From the NCBI GenBank assembly GCA_025024175.1, contig QCXZ01000041.1, positions 9,481,786-9,545,785 of the forward strand: a stretch of DNA of 64,000 nucleotides, read 5' to 3'. The translations under genes and the position numbers were made by a program. This DNA comes from Rhyzopertha dominica (Eukaryota > Arthropoda > Insecta > Coleoptera > Bostrichidae). This document shows, one piece after another, positions 1 to 13,277 of this stretch. The notes beneath the pieces are model-generated. The model saw only the letters and a program-made list of their open reading frames with translations, was not told the origin of the DNA and did not search any database. Each line of letters starts with the position of its first letter. Position 1 is the first letter of the stretch.

Positions 1-490
1 CAAAAACCACAAGACGCGGGACTGTTTTTACCTAAATTCGAAATGTATGATATGTGGAGAAAAAGGTCATCTAAAGTACGTTTGCAGAAAATCAAGAAAT
101 GGTAATAACAGTAGTAATTATTTTGTGCAAAATTAGGACTCGGATGTAGAAGTTTGTTCCATTGTAAAAAAGCGTGATTCTGATAGCAACGACAATTTCT
201 ATTCTGTATTTTGTTCAAATGCAAAAACGTTAGAGTAGAAAAAGTCAATTCATTATTGGATGTACAGACTGGGTCAGGAGTATCGTTGATACCGGCATCT
301 ATATGCGAAGAAAGCTTTTCTTACTGCCAGTTCATCAGTCTAAATTAAAATTAAGTTCGTACAATGCGCGTGAAATTAAGATGCGTGGTCATGTCATTGG
401 TTATGTAAACTTCAAACGAGTAAACAAACAGTTAAAACTATATGTAGTTCCTGAAGGAGATGCGCCTCTGTTGGGTATAGACAATTGTTA
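1..490 (+). pseudogene. LTR-retrotransposon gag/protease remnant
   Basis: A CCHC zinc knuckle (C-x2-C-x4-H-x4-C) is readable from about position 41 (CMICGEKGHLKYVC), as in the nucleocapsid end of Gypsy-type gag. About 200 bases later a retropepsin-like protease start follows (LLDVQTGSGVSLIPASIC), and the segment ends near 480 with PLLGIDNC, resembling the usual C-terminal PLLG-(R)-(N/D) motif. The knuckle and protease lie in different frames and there are stops between them, so the copy is dead. The catalytic Asp of the D-T-G triad reads Gln here. The 5' side runs off the window. No reverse transcriptase or LTR could be recognised downstream. Ty3/Gypsy-like is the best guess; the exact clade is open. 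Confidence 0.6.
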
Positions 491-2919
491 AATGAGCTTA
501 AAATAATAATAATGAGGCAGTCAACGTACAGTAATTTAGGTAACAAGTATGAGTGAAAACGACAATAAGGTTTGCAATAATGAAAAGTTGCGAGATTCTC
601 TAATTGTACATTACAAATCTGCATGCCAAGCATTAATAATTACAATAAAGCAATAAATCTTGCACAGTAGATCGCAGCATCTTACAAGTATATGATTTTT
701 ATATTTTTAGTTATTTTTTGTCATCGTACTCAGAGTAAAACACATATAATGGTCATGAGATAAGAAGACATGATATAGGAATATTTCAATGTGTTCTGGG
801 CAGTTACAAAACGAAATAGGTTAGCTGCTCTTTTTTAATTTAAGCATTATTTCACAAAAGACACTTATGTTTTAAGTCTTTTTAAACTTATTTTAGTTCG
901 AGCAAAGAAATAAATGTGTAATAGTACCACAAACTTCCTAATTGTTATAATACCATACTTGTTCTTATTATACGGTAATTTTATACCTATGGTGATAAGT
1001 TCAATGGTTGATATTTGTAATCCTATTACTTGAAATGAAAACAATACCTAACGTATACTCAGTGAATAGGAAATTGTGTCACATTGCGCCTAACTTATTA
1101 AAAAATCATACTTTTAACATGTGGCNCCACCTATCGACAATGGTGAGAACACCTGCCCGAATCGTTTGTTCGGTATCCTTAGTGGAATTATCCTTAGGTT
1201 GAACGCTTTCAAGCTGATTGTTTGATAGAGCTTTGTTTCACGAGTTTCATTAGATGGCTCTGACAAACATTTTGACCATAACTGTCATATTCAAAGGGCA
1301 TCCAAGATGTACTACGCTCCGATGTGCAGAATTTTGTTCGGCAATATCAAAGAAATACTAATATAGTTCTGGCTCCAACTAGTTTTTCATCTTTAGGTGT
1401 GATTAGATTTACATCTACCTTGATGTCTCATTGGATTCATATACTTATTAAGACTATATATGAATCCAACTTCGCGAAAATAACACCGCTTGAATATTTT
1501 TTAGATTGGCTACGTTTAACCTCGACTTGACCAGTAATGAAGACTAAAACTGCAACCAACGATTATGGTGTAAGAACTGTTCATGTTTTGTATACTTACA
1601 TTGTTACATTATACCATCTGTATGGTTACATATATATGGATCGCAAAGGTTAAAGATATTTTCGCTTTACGCTTCCATAGTAGCATTGCTTTAATACATA
1701 CAATACAAAAAATCAAAGAAGCTCTTAGTTATTGTTCGCACGGAATTATATTTTATGCATAGTTCGTCCTAATGTTACATTTTTACTCAATAACAGTTGC
1801 TCTTAACTAACCACAATATAATTATTATACTTCGATACGTAATAGATTTCAGAAATTTTCTGATTTAATACAATACCTTCTTATTGTTTTTCAATAACCT
1901 TAAGCAATATCGCAGATTTGTATTCCTCTCAAGCAAACATTATCTATCGAGATTGCAATTTAATGCCACTACTTACATTTGCAAAAAAGTCGGTCTTCCT
2001 GATTGGTATGCCTGCAAGGCAGCGACGCACATATATAGGGGCGCCGTATGATAAATGGTTAACATATGATGTATAATTGTAAAACGCGGAACAATATACG
2101 TGTTTTAGCTTTACAGCGACAGCTCAATGTCAGTCTTTGATATGGGAGGAACGGTTGTCAATGGCTTCTTTTGTTGGTAAGGAGTGGCTTCAGGGAAACA
2201 TTGTAGAATGTGCGTTACTTGACAAAATAAACATTACGTAAAAGTTCACAGCACAACCGTGTGGGTGGGTGGGTAGTAGCTGTCAATTTATACAAGTGAC
2301 AATATTTAAATGTGTAAAATACGCAAACGCGAAAACATTCAATACCACACAAGGAGTTAACTTAATCTGAAACCATCTGACGTCTCAGATTAGCTCATTC
2401 ATGTAAACTTTTTGATCAGTCAAGCATCGGAGGATTCAATTTTTACGACTTTTTGAAAGCAGCTGCTTACATACATAAAGATAAGACCGCTGCGCTTCAG
2501 TGTAGCAATAAAACACCGATGGAAACATGTCTGAAGTTCTCCACTGTATCTTTACGCGTGACAAGCGCAAGTTGTATAATAGCGGAACTCCACCAGTAAA
2601 TCGTCGTGCAGTGATTAAGTATAGATAGTCTCTTTGCATGTAGTGTTCAATCCTGAAATAAGCAGTATGTGTGTGCTGATACTGAATACAATAGGCGCTG
2701 CGTTTACCATATACCCGTAAAAATTGTCGAGTGCTGTTGAGCAGTGATGGGCGCGTAGAATATGTCTCACGCTATTATCTACGCGTAAACTATGTAATAT
2801 TCTACTTTGAAAATCTACTGTAGAAAATAGCATTTTGTAGATAAACAGAAATTTCGAAATATTTAGTTTTTAATGGTGTCCATTACCACTACTGCTCTAA
2901 ACGCCTCCATTGTCAATAC
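491..2919. other. No recognisable gene
   Basis: AT-rich sequence. I found only short chance reading frames and no convincing transposon motif on either strand. The stretch just after 490 may be further decayed retroelement. Around 2738-2897 there are short hAT-like ends (CAGTGATGG and its imperfect inverted mate), but too short to call. Confidence 0.5.
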
Positions 2920-3522
2920 TATTTTATTAGTCTGGCATTTCGATTACGCTGTAATGTCAATAACGAGAACCTCAAAATTCGTTTGACACAAATACAAACA
3001 AAATTTTGAAAGTAAATAAACAAATCACCGAGGAAGCGAGACGTCATAAAAACAACATGCCAACCTGACAAAATATAAACCTAACTAGGAAAAAGGAATT
3101 ACCTACCTACTATATATATACACGAATTACTTGATAAAAGATAACTACAAAATAGGCTTCCAAATGTCACCTAACTCATAATTTCCACAATCCCTATTAA
3201 AATTATTAGTAATCCTACAAATTTCTATAGCTTCTTTTATTAGACGTTTGTGATAATATTTTTCTCTATGTAAAGTTTCTGTTTTATCAAAGTCAATCAT
3301 GTGTTTAGTCAAATATGAGTATTTAGCTAAGGAAGATGCAGCCTAGTAGCATGTGCGCGTACCTACTTTTTTTTAGTTTGACCTATATAATACTTGCCGC
3401 AAGAACACGTAATTTTGTAAACACCTTCTCTCTCTAAATGTAATTTATCTTTAGTAGAACTTAAAATTTTATCTATTTGTTCTATCAACAACTAAAATAT
3501 CATGTTTTCTAAGCATTTCTAT
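2920..3522 (-). pseudogene. Penelope-like element 3' end (GIY-YIG endonuclease)
   Basis: Reading the minus strand from about 3520, the sequence follows the 3' half of the better copy at 59343-60606. It has the linker with MLRKH, then the GIY-YIG core (GVYKITCSCGKYYIGQTK at about 3425-3370), then the C-terminal coding tail and noncoding end, including the diverged GTAATCGAAA motif near 2950. The copy is 5'-truncated inside the linker and carries a stop right after the IGQTK motif. GIY-YIG nicks target DNA in PLE retrotransposition. It abuts a plus-strand LINE fragment at about 3525. Membership of the same family as the 59-kb copy is clear from co-linear sequence. Confidence 0.8.
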
Positions 3523-3529
3523 GCAAATA

Positions 3530-4263
3530 AACAAGGCTGTTCGATATAGATACGTGTTTTTCTTTTTACAAGATGTTCCACCTGAACCACCACAACATAT
3601 TGTGCAGTATTATTCCAACAATATAATGTTTAACTTTAAGGAAAAGTTTTCATTTGTTATGGTAGATAATATAACTGTTCGTAATTGTTTGTATGAAATA
3701 AAGTCTAAGGGAGTTGGATCGGATGGAGTAAACATAGATATGATTGTTCTTTGTTGTCCCTATGTTTTGCCATATATATATTGCATATTATAAACAGTCG
3801 TATTCTGGATTGCCAGTTTCCGAATGCTTGGCAAATTCAAAAATTTTGCCTCTAAAGAAAGGTAAAGATAATAACAGTTACAATAATTTAGGCTAGACAG
3901 ATTCGGAATCATCTTGATAAATATAATATTTTGCCAGACAAACAGTCTGGTTTTCGATCGGGATTCAGTTGCGCCACTGCTCTTTTAGATGTTGTAGATG
4001 AGATTATTCGAGGTGTGGATGAAAGTCGGGCTGCTATATTGGTTCTGGTAGATTATTCAAAGGCTTTGGATAACATAAATCATACAATATTATTGAATAT
4101 TCGCATTACATTGGGTTTTTTCCACTCTGCTGTTCACTTTATAAAATCATATTTGACTAACAGAAAGCAGTACGTTGAAACAACTAAGGGTACGTCTATA
4201 TTTAGTACTATTCATGTTCCTAAACACATGACCGCTCTTTTTGTAGATGTTTTTAATTTCAAA
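3530..4263 (+). pseudogene. LINE reverse transcriptase, N-terminal half (decayed)
   Basis: Translations in shifting frames give the start of a non-LTR reverse transcriptase. First comes a linker with KSKGVGSDGVNIDMI, then an RLxxHLDKYNILPDKQSGFRSG-like block, then (3931-4180) CATALLDVVDEI and VLVDYSKALDNINHTILL. The last is the FxD(Y/F)SKAFDxxxH motif carrying the first catalytic Asp. The YADD half is missing. Sequence resembling the element stops before 4265, where Tc1-related sequence begins. It is a dead fragment of a jockey/CR1-group LINE; the clade cannot be fixed from this piece. Confidence 0.65.
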
Positions 4264-4327
4264 TACACTCACCTGCACGAAAAATGGAGCAGCTGTATTT
4301 TTTAAAACAAATTAAAAATCTAGATGC

Positions 4328-5749
4328 TTTGTGATGTTTTATTATTATAATATCTTAAACAGAGACATAATAACATGTTTTAAGTATTATTTAACAACAA
4401 TTGAACGATTATTTGAAAAGAAATATTGTTTTGTTACAAATTAATAAATGAGGACGAAAAAGCACAAATTGATGTTGTTGCAAAATGACGTTAAATTAAT
4501 CAAAACTGAAATAATTTGCTATCAAAAACTGGAAAGACGCATTTTTAAAAACGGGTGTTGCCCCCACGTGCTCGAATTAATGCATGTATTCTCCTTGGTA
4601 TACCTAAAATCAAATGGCGAATGTTATCTTGAGGAATACGTTCCCATTCCTCCAAAAGAGCTTGTTGCATCTGATTTAAAGTTAAAGGAGAAGGAACACG
4701 ACTTCGTCCAACCATGTCCTAAGCATGTTCAATTGGGTAACAGGAATGTTTAATTCGTTTAAGTACTGTTGTGTGATTATCGCGGTGTGCGGTCTGGTAT
4801 TATCATGCAACATGACAACATGTCCAATAAAATCAACATAGGGGACAACAAGATCTTGGAGAATTTCATCAATGTACCTGGCAGCAGTTAAGGAGCCTCT
4901 TGGAAGGATGTACAATTCTGTGTCTGCCTCCAGCGAAATTGCTGCTCACACCATAACTGAGCCCCCTTGGTAACCTACCCTGGGATTGAAGGTACATTCT
5001 TCGCCATACTCTATCACGACCATCTGGAGACCTCAGGCTAAATCCGGACTCATCGGTAAACAAAACGCGTCCTCATTCATTTTCACCCCAGTGCTCGTGA
5101 TTTCTGGCAAACTGAAGTCGCGCAACACGATGACTCCTAAGAAGCTCTGGGCCTGTTGCAGATCTGCGACTGGTAAGATTGGCTTCTCCAAGTCTTCGTC
5201 TACCTTTCCGCTCGCTTACAGTGGTATTCCAGGCGTGACGAAGTCGATTTCTGATCTCTACAGTCGTAACACGACGATCTCGAAGACTTTGTAAGACGAT
5301 AAACCGATCATCATGAGCGTTAGTTCTTCGTTGGGGACCAGTTCCAGGTAATCTGGTGTAAGCGCCAGATTCCAAGAAACGTGTAAAAATACGGTGCACA
5401 GTGCTATTAGACATGTGATACTGTTGGGCAATATATCGTTCAGTTCTTCCATCTTAAAGCAATGCAACAAAAGCAGCCGCGGTTTCGGGATTAACAGCCA
5501 CAACAACACCACTTTAAAACGTGATTTACACCTTTCAGATTTCTCAAAACAATAAAAACAAAGCATTGTTCCTGTGGGTTCATGGCCAACTATGCACTTT
5601 TAAGTGATAGGATCAGTGCAATTTTTGATGTTTGTCAGTTTTTATTTAAAAACAATTTTTTCTTCAAACGAAAATTAAATTGTTGTCAGAAAATACTTAA
5701 AACATGTTGTCATGGTTGCGTTTAAGATATAATAACAAAACATCACAAA
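4328..5749 (-). mobile_element. Tc1-like DNA transposon (degraded)
   Basis: Imperfect inverted arms of roughly 110 bp bound the element: about 4328-4440 on the left and 5640-5749 on the right. They share blocks such as TTGTGATGTTTT, ATATCTTAAAC and AACATGTTTTAAGTATT in inverted orientation. Between them lies a broken Tc1 transposase on the minus strand. The left side has a possible true end further out, at a TA before CACTCACCTGCACG (4264-4279), which has no mate on the right. The right end may therefore be truncated, so the outer boundaries are uncertain. Confidence 0.7.
4540..5490 (-). pseudogene. Tc1-like transposase, DD34E type, frameshifted
   Basis: In order on the minus strand: a helix-turn-helix piece (YHMSNSTVHRIFTRF, about 5420); the second HTH/linker (RRTNAHDDRFIVLQSLRDRR, RNHEHWGENE) open from 5414 to 5073; the first catalytic block FTDESGFSLRSPDGRDRVWR (about 5060); the second, VVMLHDNTRPHTA (about 4810); PIEHA-x-DMVGRSRV carrying the catalytic Glu in another frame (about 4720); and the C-terminal PRRIHALIRARGGNTRF (about 4580). 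At least three frame changes separate these blocks. About ten codons normally found just before PIEH (W-x-SPDLN) are missing. It cut and pasted Tc1-type DNA when intact and cannot be active now. Confidence 0.85.
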
Positions 5750-5759
5750 ACAAAACATG

Positions 5760-8700
5760 AATTCATATTCGCTTCCCCATGCTGTAACCTCGCATTAATG
5801 TATTGTTTAATTAGATCATGTAAATTACGCACTTTTTGTATTTGTTAAAGTTTTGTCGTTATAGGAGTTTTTCTTTTTTAAAAAACCTGTATTGTTACTG
5901 GTGTTCATTTACAAATTTTCGTATAATAGTTTAGTTAGGGACTAAAGCATGTATCAGTAGAAATACTGTCCTTTAGTCCTTTTTGCATGCCAATATTGTT
6001 GAAGTGCATAACATATATATAAAATATATACCAATTTACACGGCACATCAAATAAACTGGTATTATTATTACTATTATTATAAAGTTCATCCTCTGGTGG
6101 ACTTAAAACCACTAGCACGTTAAATAAGCAATGAATAGTAAGGAGATCCTATTACGTGTCTTCTCCATTGGATTACTAAAAGTTGTATGTGCTGTTGACA
6201 TTCACGGACCTATGACGCACGTGTTCGCTTGCATGCTTTCATCACTTTCAGAGCTAATTGAAAAACTTCAACGACAAACTTGAAAGCCAACGTTTTAAAA
6301 ACGTGCACCAACTGAAGAGTGCAAATTTATTCACCGTTCAGGATGCACCCCATTTCACACTTAAACAGTTTCGTGTCCGCGGGCGCAAAATAATACAAAA
6401 AAAAGCTCGAACTTCTGTTTAGGCGGAACGTGATACCGCGCAAGATGTTTGTTTATGTCAGCGGTAAAGAATGCAAGTCAGGCGAGTCTACACGTGAGAA
6501 TGGCTGGATTTCAATGTCAGTAACCGTTGTCTTCGACATTCTCTGTACCACCTTAGCGGTTAACTGTAAACGTAATGTCACCGTGACGGTTAACACGTGA
6601 GTTGCGGTCTCGTGCGAGATTTCGCAATTGCGTAATTGAATGTGTATGCAGCCGGGTCAGTTTTTTCGCTGAATTCCTGCCTGCTGCCTGTTGAGACGTT
6701 ACGAAGTTCCATTCGTTACGAAACGACGTACGAATCTTTCAGGACAATCTTCAAAAATTGGGACGTGTTACACAGTCCGATAAAATCGTAGCTAATAGAC
6801 GTGTAACTGAGCCCGGGGCGTTTGGATAGATGCAAATTGCCCGAAATTTGCCTTTCATGTTTCAATCATTTTTATCAACCAAGGGCGAATCGAGTATGGT
6901 TTCGAAAGTGAAAAGTGACAAGTCAGTTCTGTTATGAAATGCCTGGTGTGAGCTATGTCCTAATTGTTAATAATGAGGCTCTTACTTTTAAAGCATTATT
7001 TGTACTTTTACAGCAGTATGTAGAGGCTGATCACGTTTATTGGCTCATAGAGGATACGGTGAACGAACATTTTATTTTTTTCGGTTGTGTTTAATCATCG
7101 TCAGTGCCATAACAGATTTGTAAAGTTCCAACGATTTCCTTAACAGCAACCAAATTTATATTAAACTAATAAATGCAATGATCATACAACAGCAGATAAT
7201 AGTTACGAGCAAACATTTTAGCAACCAAATAAGGAATTCAGTACAGGAAAGTTAAATTATGAGTACTGCCTTAATAACTCAACTCTTTCTGTCATAATAA
7301 TTTATCGGCCAGTTTTCTTTTCAGACTATGTTAAATATTCTATTTGCTTGATTTTTGTATTGTTTGTAGATACCAAAATCCTGGCTATCATATGTTGTCT
7401 AATTTACCATTTACCAAATAATACGAATTTATTTCTTAAGTTTTAAATATTAATTTTACAGCGTTTAGGTGCCTTTAGCATTAAATATTATTAATAGTAG
7501 ATGAATTGAAGAATTGATGAAGATTGTTCTGCTCTTGGCATTATTCTTGACCAAAGTGCTGGATTTTATCATTAAGTAATGTGACCATAATGATTTGCTT
7601 TCTCAGCAAAATATATCAGAGCACACTCTTGCTATGTATTTCTTTATTTCTTTCATCAGGCACCAGTCACAAAATCTCTTCTAAAATTTTCCTTAATTAT
7701 TTTATGGCTTTTTATGTGATTTATCCCTAACAATTTATGCAGGAGATTATTTAATAACTGTATCACTCATTTTTACAATCTATGCAATAGCTACCGAAGC
7801 AAACATTCGAATTTCCAAAAGGAAGCTGTATGTTTGTTCTAGTTTATCAGTTGCTTGTAAGAGTAAACCTGATTTTTTGTGAGGATGAGAGAAACGGCAT
7901 GAGAAATGTCATCTTGGCATTTTAAAATTATTTATGACATCTTTTTAATTGTGCAAAAATAGTATATGTATATACCGCAGGAGTGAGTGCTTATCCCATC
8001 ATCATCATGCACCTTACTCTTCGATTGGTGTATTTTTCATTATTTTTGTTTCTTCTCTTCTTGTACTTCTTTCATCTCTTCTACAGAAGCCACATTAGTT
8101 GCACTAACTTACCAATTTTTACAAAACAACGCCGCTCAAAAACTACTGAAATGCAACTCGATCCCAAGCAAGTTTTCAAGCATATTTATTATTTTTTTTT
8201 TTGCTAAAATATGTCTAATTGTGAGGTGTGCCTTTCAGATTATTTTTGACTTACACTTTTACCAATTTAAGTTATTGTTCCACTTATTTTGCAGTCATTA
8301 TAAAATGACGCTACATTGTGAGAAATTAAATGGTTCTGTTTCTATCGTTAACAGGATACGATAGTAGTATTTCGTTTGGAACAATACCAAATGCTTTCTG
8401 TTGCACATATGAAAAATAATTTTTTATCCACGTACCGTACTCGCTACCCAAGTTAGTTGGTTCCACTTGTTTTCTCAATCTTTTTCCTACTACCTTTTTA
8501 AAAGGAGAGTTGCTTAAGCGTTGCTACATTTCAGCTGGCGCTTTATTTGTTATTTTATCTCATTGCACTTTGTTCTATCTACCTCAGGTGCTTTTCGAAT
8601 TTGTAGTTAATTTATGGCTCTCTCTAATTCTTTCAATTCTCGATTACATATTTTCTATTATATTGTAGTTGTATCAAAGTTTGTATTTTTTCTTCAATGT

Positions 8701-9060
8701 TCTTCAAAATATATTTTATTAGATTGTGCATTCTCAGTTTCATTTTTAATAAAAAAAATATGGTTAAACGTACACCCGGCGAACAAAGTTATTAATCACG
8801 TAGCAAAATTATAGTCGAGAAGGACACGGAATATGTTAAGCAGTTTTTTTAATAGTCAAGGGAAATGCATTATTAACACCAAAATAACAAAACACGCACT
8901 TATAAGAAAGTCCTCATAGTCCAGTCAACTAGTCGCAAAAAGTGGCTCCTTCTTGCAAAGCTATGGGAAAGTTTACATTTGACGTAATTCTTTAGTTACG
9001 TAAATTATTGTTTCCTTTTGCGCCACATACTGCTTTAAAGGAGTTGAAATTTGCTTATTT
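5760..9060. other. No recognisable gene
   Basis: A long AT-rich stretch without coding remnants I can name. The reading frames at 7983-8364 are low-complexity and hydrophobic, rich in F, L and S encoded by T-runs. I take them as chance. 6420-6800 is less AT-rich but gives no protein or RNA signal. Confidence 0.5.
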
Positions 9061-9074
9061 GCAAATATCTACTA

Positions 9075-9350
9075 GGAGAAACTTCGAATAGGGCAATCGC
9101 GAAAAATGTAGAACGAACGATTCTCTATATTTCCTTAATGGTTTCGGGGCTACATCTCTAGAAAATATTGATATTGAAGATATTGTCCGTACAAGAGAAC
9201 ATTTAGTCGCACTTTACTGTTTAACTAATGATAACGTCACCTTAGATGGTCTTCGCTATCAACACTTTGTTAAATAGACTAGAAAAAAATCACCTAAAAG
9301 CGATGCTGCAGGGCATCACATCTTATGGACCTACTATCAGTTATGGTATA
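9075..9350 (+). pseudogene. Unidentified repeat-type ORF remnant
   Basis: A plus-strand reading frame contains ENIDIEDIVRTREHLVAL followed by TLDGLRYQHFVK, one stop, and KSPKSDAAGHHILWTYYQLW. The pattern TLD-x-LRY ... A-x-H-x-LR/WxYYQ is reminiscent of a conserved segment in insect repeat-associated proteins that precedes a cysteine-rich tail. The tail is not present here and I cannot name the family. It has at least one internal stop. This is an inference from motif rhythm only. Confidence 0.3.
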
Positions 9351-9359
9351 ATAAATGTA

Positions 9360-12300
9360 AGTAACTAACTAACTTAAATTTGATCTCGCTCTAATAAGTG
9401 TGATGGTAAAAACAGTTTCATACAAATGCAAAAAATTATGAGTGGTGCCATGTAATTCATGAAAAGCAAATTTAAAGCATTCGTCGACTATAGTGTAACT
9501 TGCGCAGGAACTTCAAACAACAAGGTGACGGACATGCTCCCAAACTGAGAAGCTGAAAACGATGAGCCTCTGAAAATAATCAAATTCTAATGAACGAGAG
9601 GAAAATTATTTGAAAGGATACCTTAAATGTTGACCATCTGTCACTCAATAGAAAACCGATTGATTCTGAGCAACTGGCACCATCGAAGAATACAAGGAAA
9701 TCCAAAGGATTAGAACACACAACATTAGAACAAACTAATTTTAATACCTTACAGTGAATGATGGACTACTTGTACTGGGGATACCAGCAGGCGCGCTTTT
9801 GTAGTTGTGGTAGGAGTAAAAACGGACAAAACAGTTAATTAGCTGTAAAAAATCTATAATTAAAAATAATAATTTCCGAGAAATTGATAGACTGTTAATA
9901 TGAGCCAAGGGGTCTGGCTTGCCTACCATTATACCTTTTTATTTGGAAATTATTTATTTATGTAGAAAAATATTGTTTAGTTTTAAATAGGGCCGAAATA
10001 GATATTTTTCAGTGTTCTAACTAAAATCGTCTCTAGTTGCTTGTAAAGCTCAATACCAAGTTGATATTTCTCCTCGAGATTTCTTTCTGTTTCTCTAGTT
10101 GTAATTAATTCTTTTATATCTTCCTTTGTTTTGCTTTAATGTTTAGTTTTTTAATATTATTTTTTTGTATCTACTATAAAATATATTTCAGTTTATAGTT
10201 ATTCTGCACAGATAAAAGTGTTTTTTGAATTTATAAAATCAATTTGTTTGTTAGGTCCAACAAATTTATCTTCAAACAAACAAATTTTATTTGTAAGAAG
10301 AATATCAGTTTGTTTGTAACTATATTACCATTTATTTGAGATCGAACAGAACTTGCGAGTCCAAGTAACCTAATAATTATTTGAGTGAATAAAATATTAT
10401 TTTTCACGATCACACAATTTATTCCAATGAGTTAAAATTTCAATTATTTAAATTAAATGCTTTGAAGAATTATATCAACAAAAGTAAATGCTTGTTTCTA
10501 ATAAATATATCTTTCGTTAAATCAGTGTTTCTTTTTGTTATTCAACTATTTAAATATTCAACTCAAACACACCTGTTGTTACAGCAAACAACATGTATTT
10601 AAACAGAATAAATGATGCTTTAATGCAACAATCTGTTTTTGGATACAAAGAAATAATCGTTTGAATTTGCGCGTGCCACTAGCAAAGTGGAAGTTTTGGG
10701 TTCCGCTTCTTTAGTCATGGTTGGACACTGGACAGAATGTATCAAGGTAAATCGCCGTCATTTGTTTCTTATTATTGTCAGGTTATTTCATTAAATTGTG
10801 AAGCAAAAGAGGAAGATGGCCACAGATTTTAAAAGTAAGTATGAAGCCTAAATAAAGTATTTGCTTAATATGATGTGAAAAATAAGGCATTCAAACAAGC
10901 ACATGATCGTTAACGCAAGCTCTGTTACAAAATGACCATCTATGATTCGTGAGGATGTTAATTACGGCGTTGTTTCTCTACATCTTGAAGTAGGTATATG
11001 TTAGTAAAGTCTGCTCAATGAAGTGCCCCATTTGTACCAAACTACTATTACAAGTAATGCGTTATTTATTCAGTATATTTGTAATACTAAAATGGAACAC
11101 ATTTATCACGCTATAGAAACCAGTAGATTTGTGATTGTCCGTTAAATTAAAATAAATATCATACTTTCCGTCTGCATTATATTCGTACATATAAGTAGCA
11201 AAATTTACCTTGCCAATAGACTTGTCTAGGTTAGGCTGATTTAAATCAGATGTTTTTTACTAAAGCAATTACAGTTTTGCGGAAATGAATTAAGTGACAT
11301 ATTGCATTTTTAATTTAATAAAATACATAGACATATCGAAGTGAATTAATCAAAATTTATTTCTTTAACTTAAAAACAATTTATTTATATGTTTAAAAAA
11401 TAAAATTCACATGCAGTTTGCTGCAATAACAGAGATAATGAATTGAGCATATGAATTCTTTCAATCAAACGATTGTTTAATTCCAGGAAATAGCTGTTTT
11501 ATTGGACTAAATCAGTGATATCTTTACTGCAAAGAAATATTTATGCATGGTATGCAGAGAATCACTTACCTCTTCTCTGATTCCAAACAAATATTTGTTT
11601 GTCAAATTTAATCATATGTTTATTTCAAACATCTCCATGGTTTAGTGAAACAAATACTTTGTTCTACAAAGGAAATGATTATTCTTGATTCAATAGTTTC
11701 AAAAGTTAATTTATAGCTTTGTATATATTATGTTAAATAAATGTTATTTTAGCCGCTTCAAGAATTTTAAGGGTTTGAAACAGACAAATCATTTACTTCG
11801 CCATATACAAACAAGTAATTTGTTTGGCGTATATATATTTTTTTTCTTCCAAACAAATTGTTCTCTCTGTGTGTATANGCAACGNTAAAATAAGAATAAA
11901 AGACTTCATTATTATTATGATTATTATTATTATCATTATTATTATTATTATTATTATTATATGATAAGCTAGCTAAATCTATTCAAAAGTCTTAGTCTTA
12001 AGTTNAAAATCTTGAAGACAAACCTATATCGTTCAATATTAGGTCATTTACTTAAGTAACACAATATCGTAGGCTTCAAAGTTNAAATAAATTTCCTTTT
12101 TGCTTTTGCATTATAAAGATGTTCGAACACGGTGTATTATATCTTTCGCGTACTTTATTTGTTCAATCGTGATCATCCCAAACGGAATCGTGAAGCCAAC
12201 ATTTGTAGACTTATTATGAAATTCAAATAAGCCGGAGCGAATTCATATAAATGGAATTACGTATTCAAAAGATAAATACGTAGAATCCCAAGAGCAGGCT

Positions 12301-13270
12301 CCAACTCATAAATAATAACTTGCTCACCTCTTCGCGGCCTAAACACGTATGCTGCTCGCGAGATTAGGGGAACTTTTTAAAAGCGCTTAGCATTCGAGAT
12401 ACGAAAAATATTGAAGTCTCGTAAGATTTTAAAGGCACCCCGAGGATTTGACGACTGTGCGACGCTGTAGGAGGCGATATGCGTGCCCCGAGAGTTAGTT
12501 GCAAGATGATGCGGCATTAGAATTGCAAATGTGCTCAGTTATATTTATATAGCGGTCTCACCGAGTATAATCCTTTTGTCGTGGCTTGTAATAAATTTAA
12601 ACCCCATTTAAACTTGAACAGAAACATCCCGAGAATTGCTGAAGTTGGCTAAATAATATGGGCATGCTTTTATTTTCAGGAGGGAACAATAGACTGAGAT
12701 AATTGAGAAGTTTTCTGGGAACGAGTAAGATGAAGCTGTGCGAAAACAAACGCTTATTACATTTTCTCTCTTACGAACTCCAACTACTCGCATAACAATG
12801 CTCACTTTGCAAGAACGCGGTTAAGTACTACGGCTTTAAATTTGTGTTAGCGAGATGCCTTTTACCCGACACGTAGGCAGCCCTTCCTACACATACACTA
12901 TTACTGCTCGCTATTTCGACGAATTATATTGCAAATTTTATTTGTTATGAGATGTCCGACAAAGCGTGCTTCAGTTCAAAAATTTTTAACCGAAATAACC
13001 GTTTTTTTTTGAAGTGCGCAACACACACAGCAAAACAAGTTTTGCGCTACTATTTTTATGTATATATCAGGGACCTGAACCGAAACAATTTTTTATTTCG
13101 GTTTCTGTTGGGGTTGAAAATTTCAGGCGTTAATTGCTTTCCACTTCGGTTCATGTTTGAAATCTCAATCATAATCGCGGGTTGCGGTTCGGTGGATTAA
13201 AAACTGTTTAGATTGTAGCTTTCGGTTTCGGTTCGCTTCTTGTTCAAATAAATTAATCATTTTTTCAGCT
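9360..13270. other. No recognisable gene; AT-rich
   Basis: No coding remnant recognised. The stretch holds an (ATT)n microsatellite (separate entry), recurrent AAACAAAT/ATTTGTTT palindromes between 10.2 and 11.9 kb, and at 13060-13240 a run of CCGAAA/TTTCGGTT words like those inside some non-autonomous hAT elements, without recognisable ends. Confidence 0.5.
11908..11961. repeat. (ATT)n microsatellite
   Basis: About 54 bases of nearly perfect ATT trinucleotide repeat with isolated G or C interruptions. Confidence 0.9.
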
Positions 13271-13277
13271 ACATATA

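Noticed and set aside
2738..2897. Short hAT-like inverted ends (GAGCAGTGATGG and GAGCAGTAGTGG in inverse)
   Set aside because: Match too short and no 8-bp target duplication.
7983..8364. Overlapping 74- and 125-codon frames
   Set aside because: Translation is low-complexity F/L/S/I from T-rich DNA; no signal or family motif. Read on the other strand it is lysine-rich but broken by stops.
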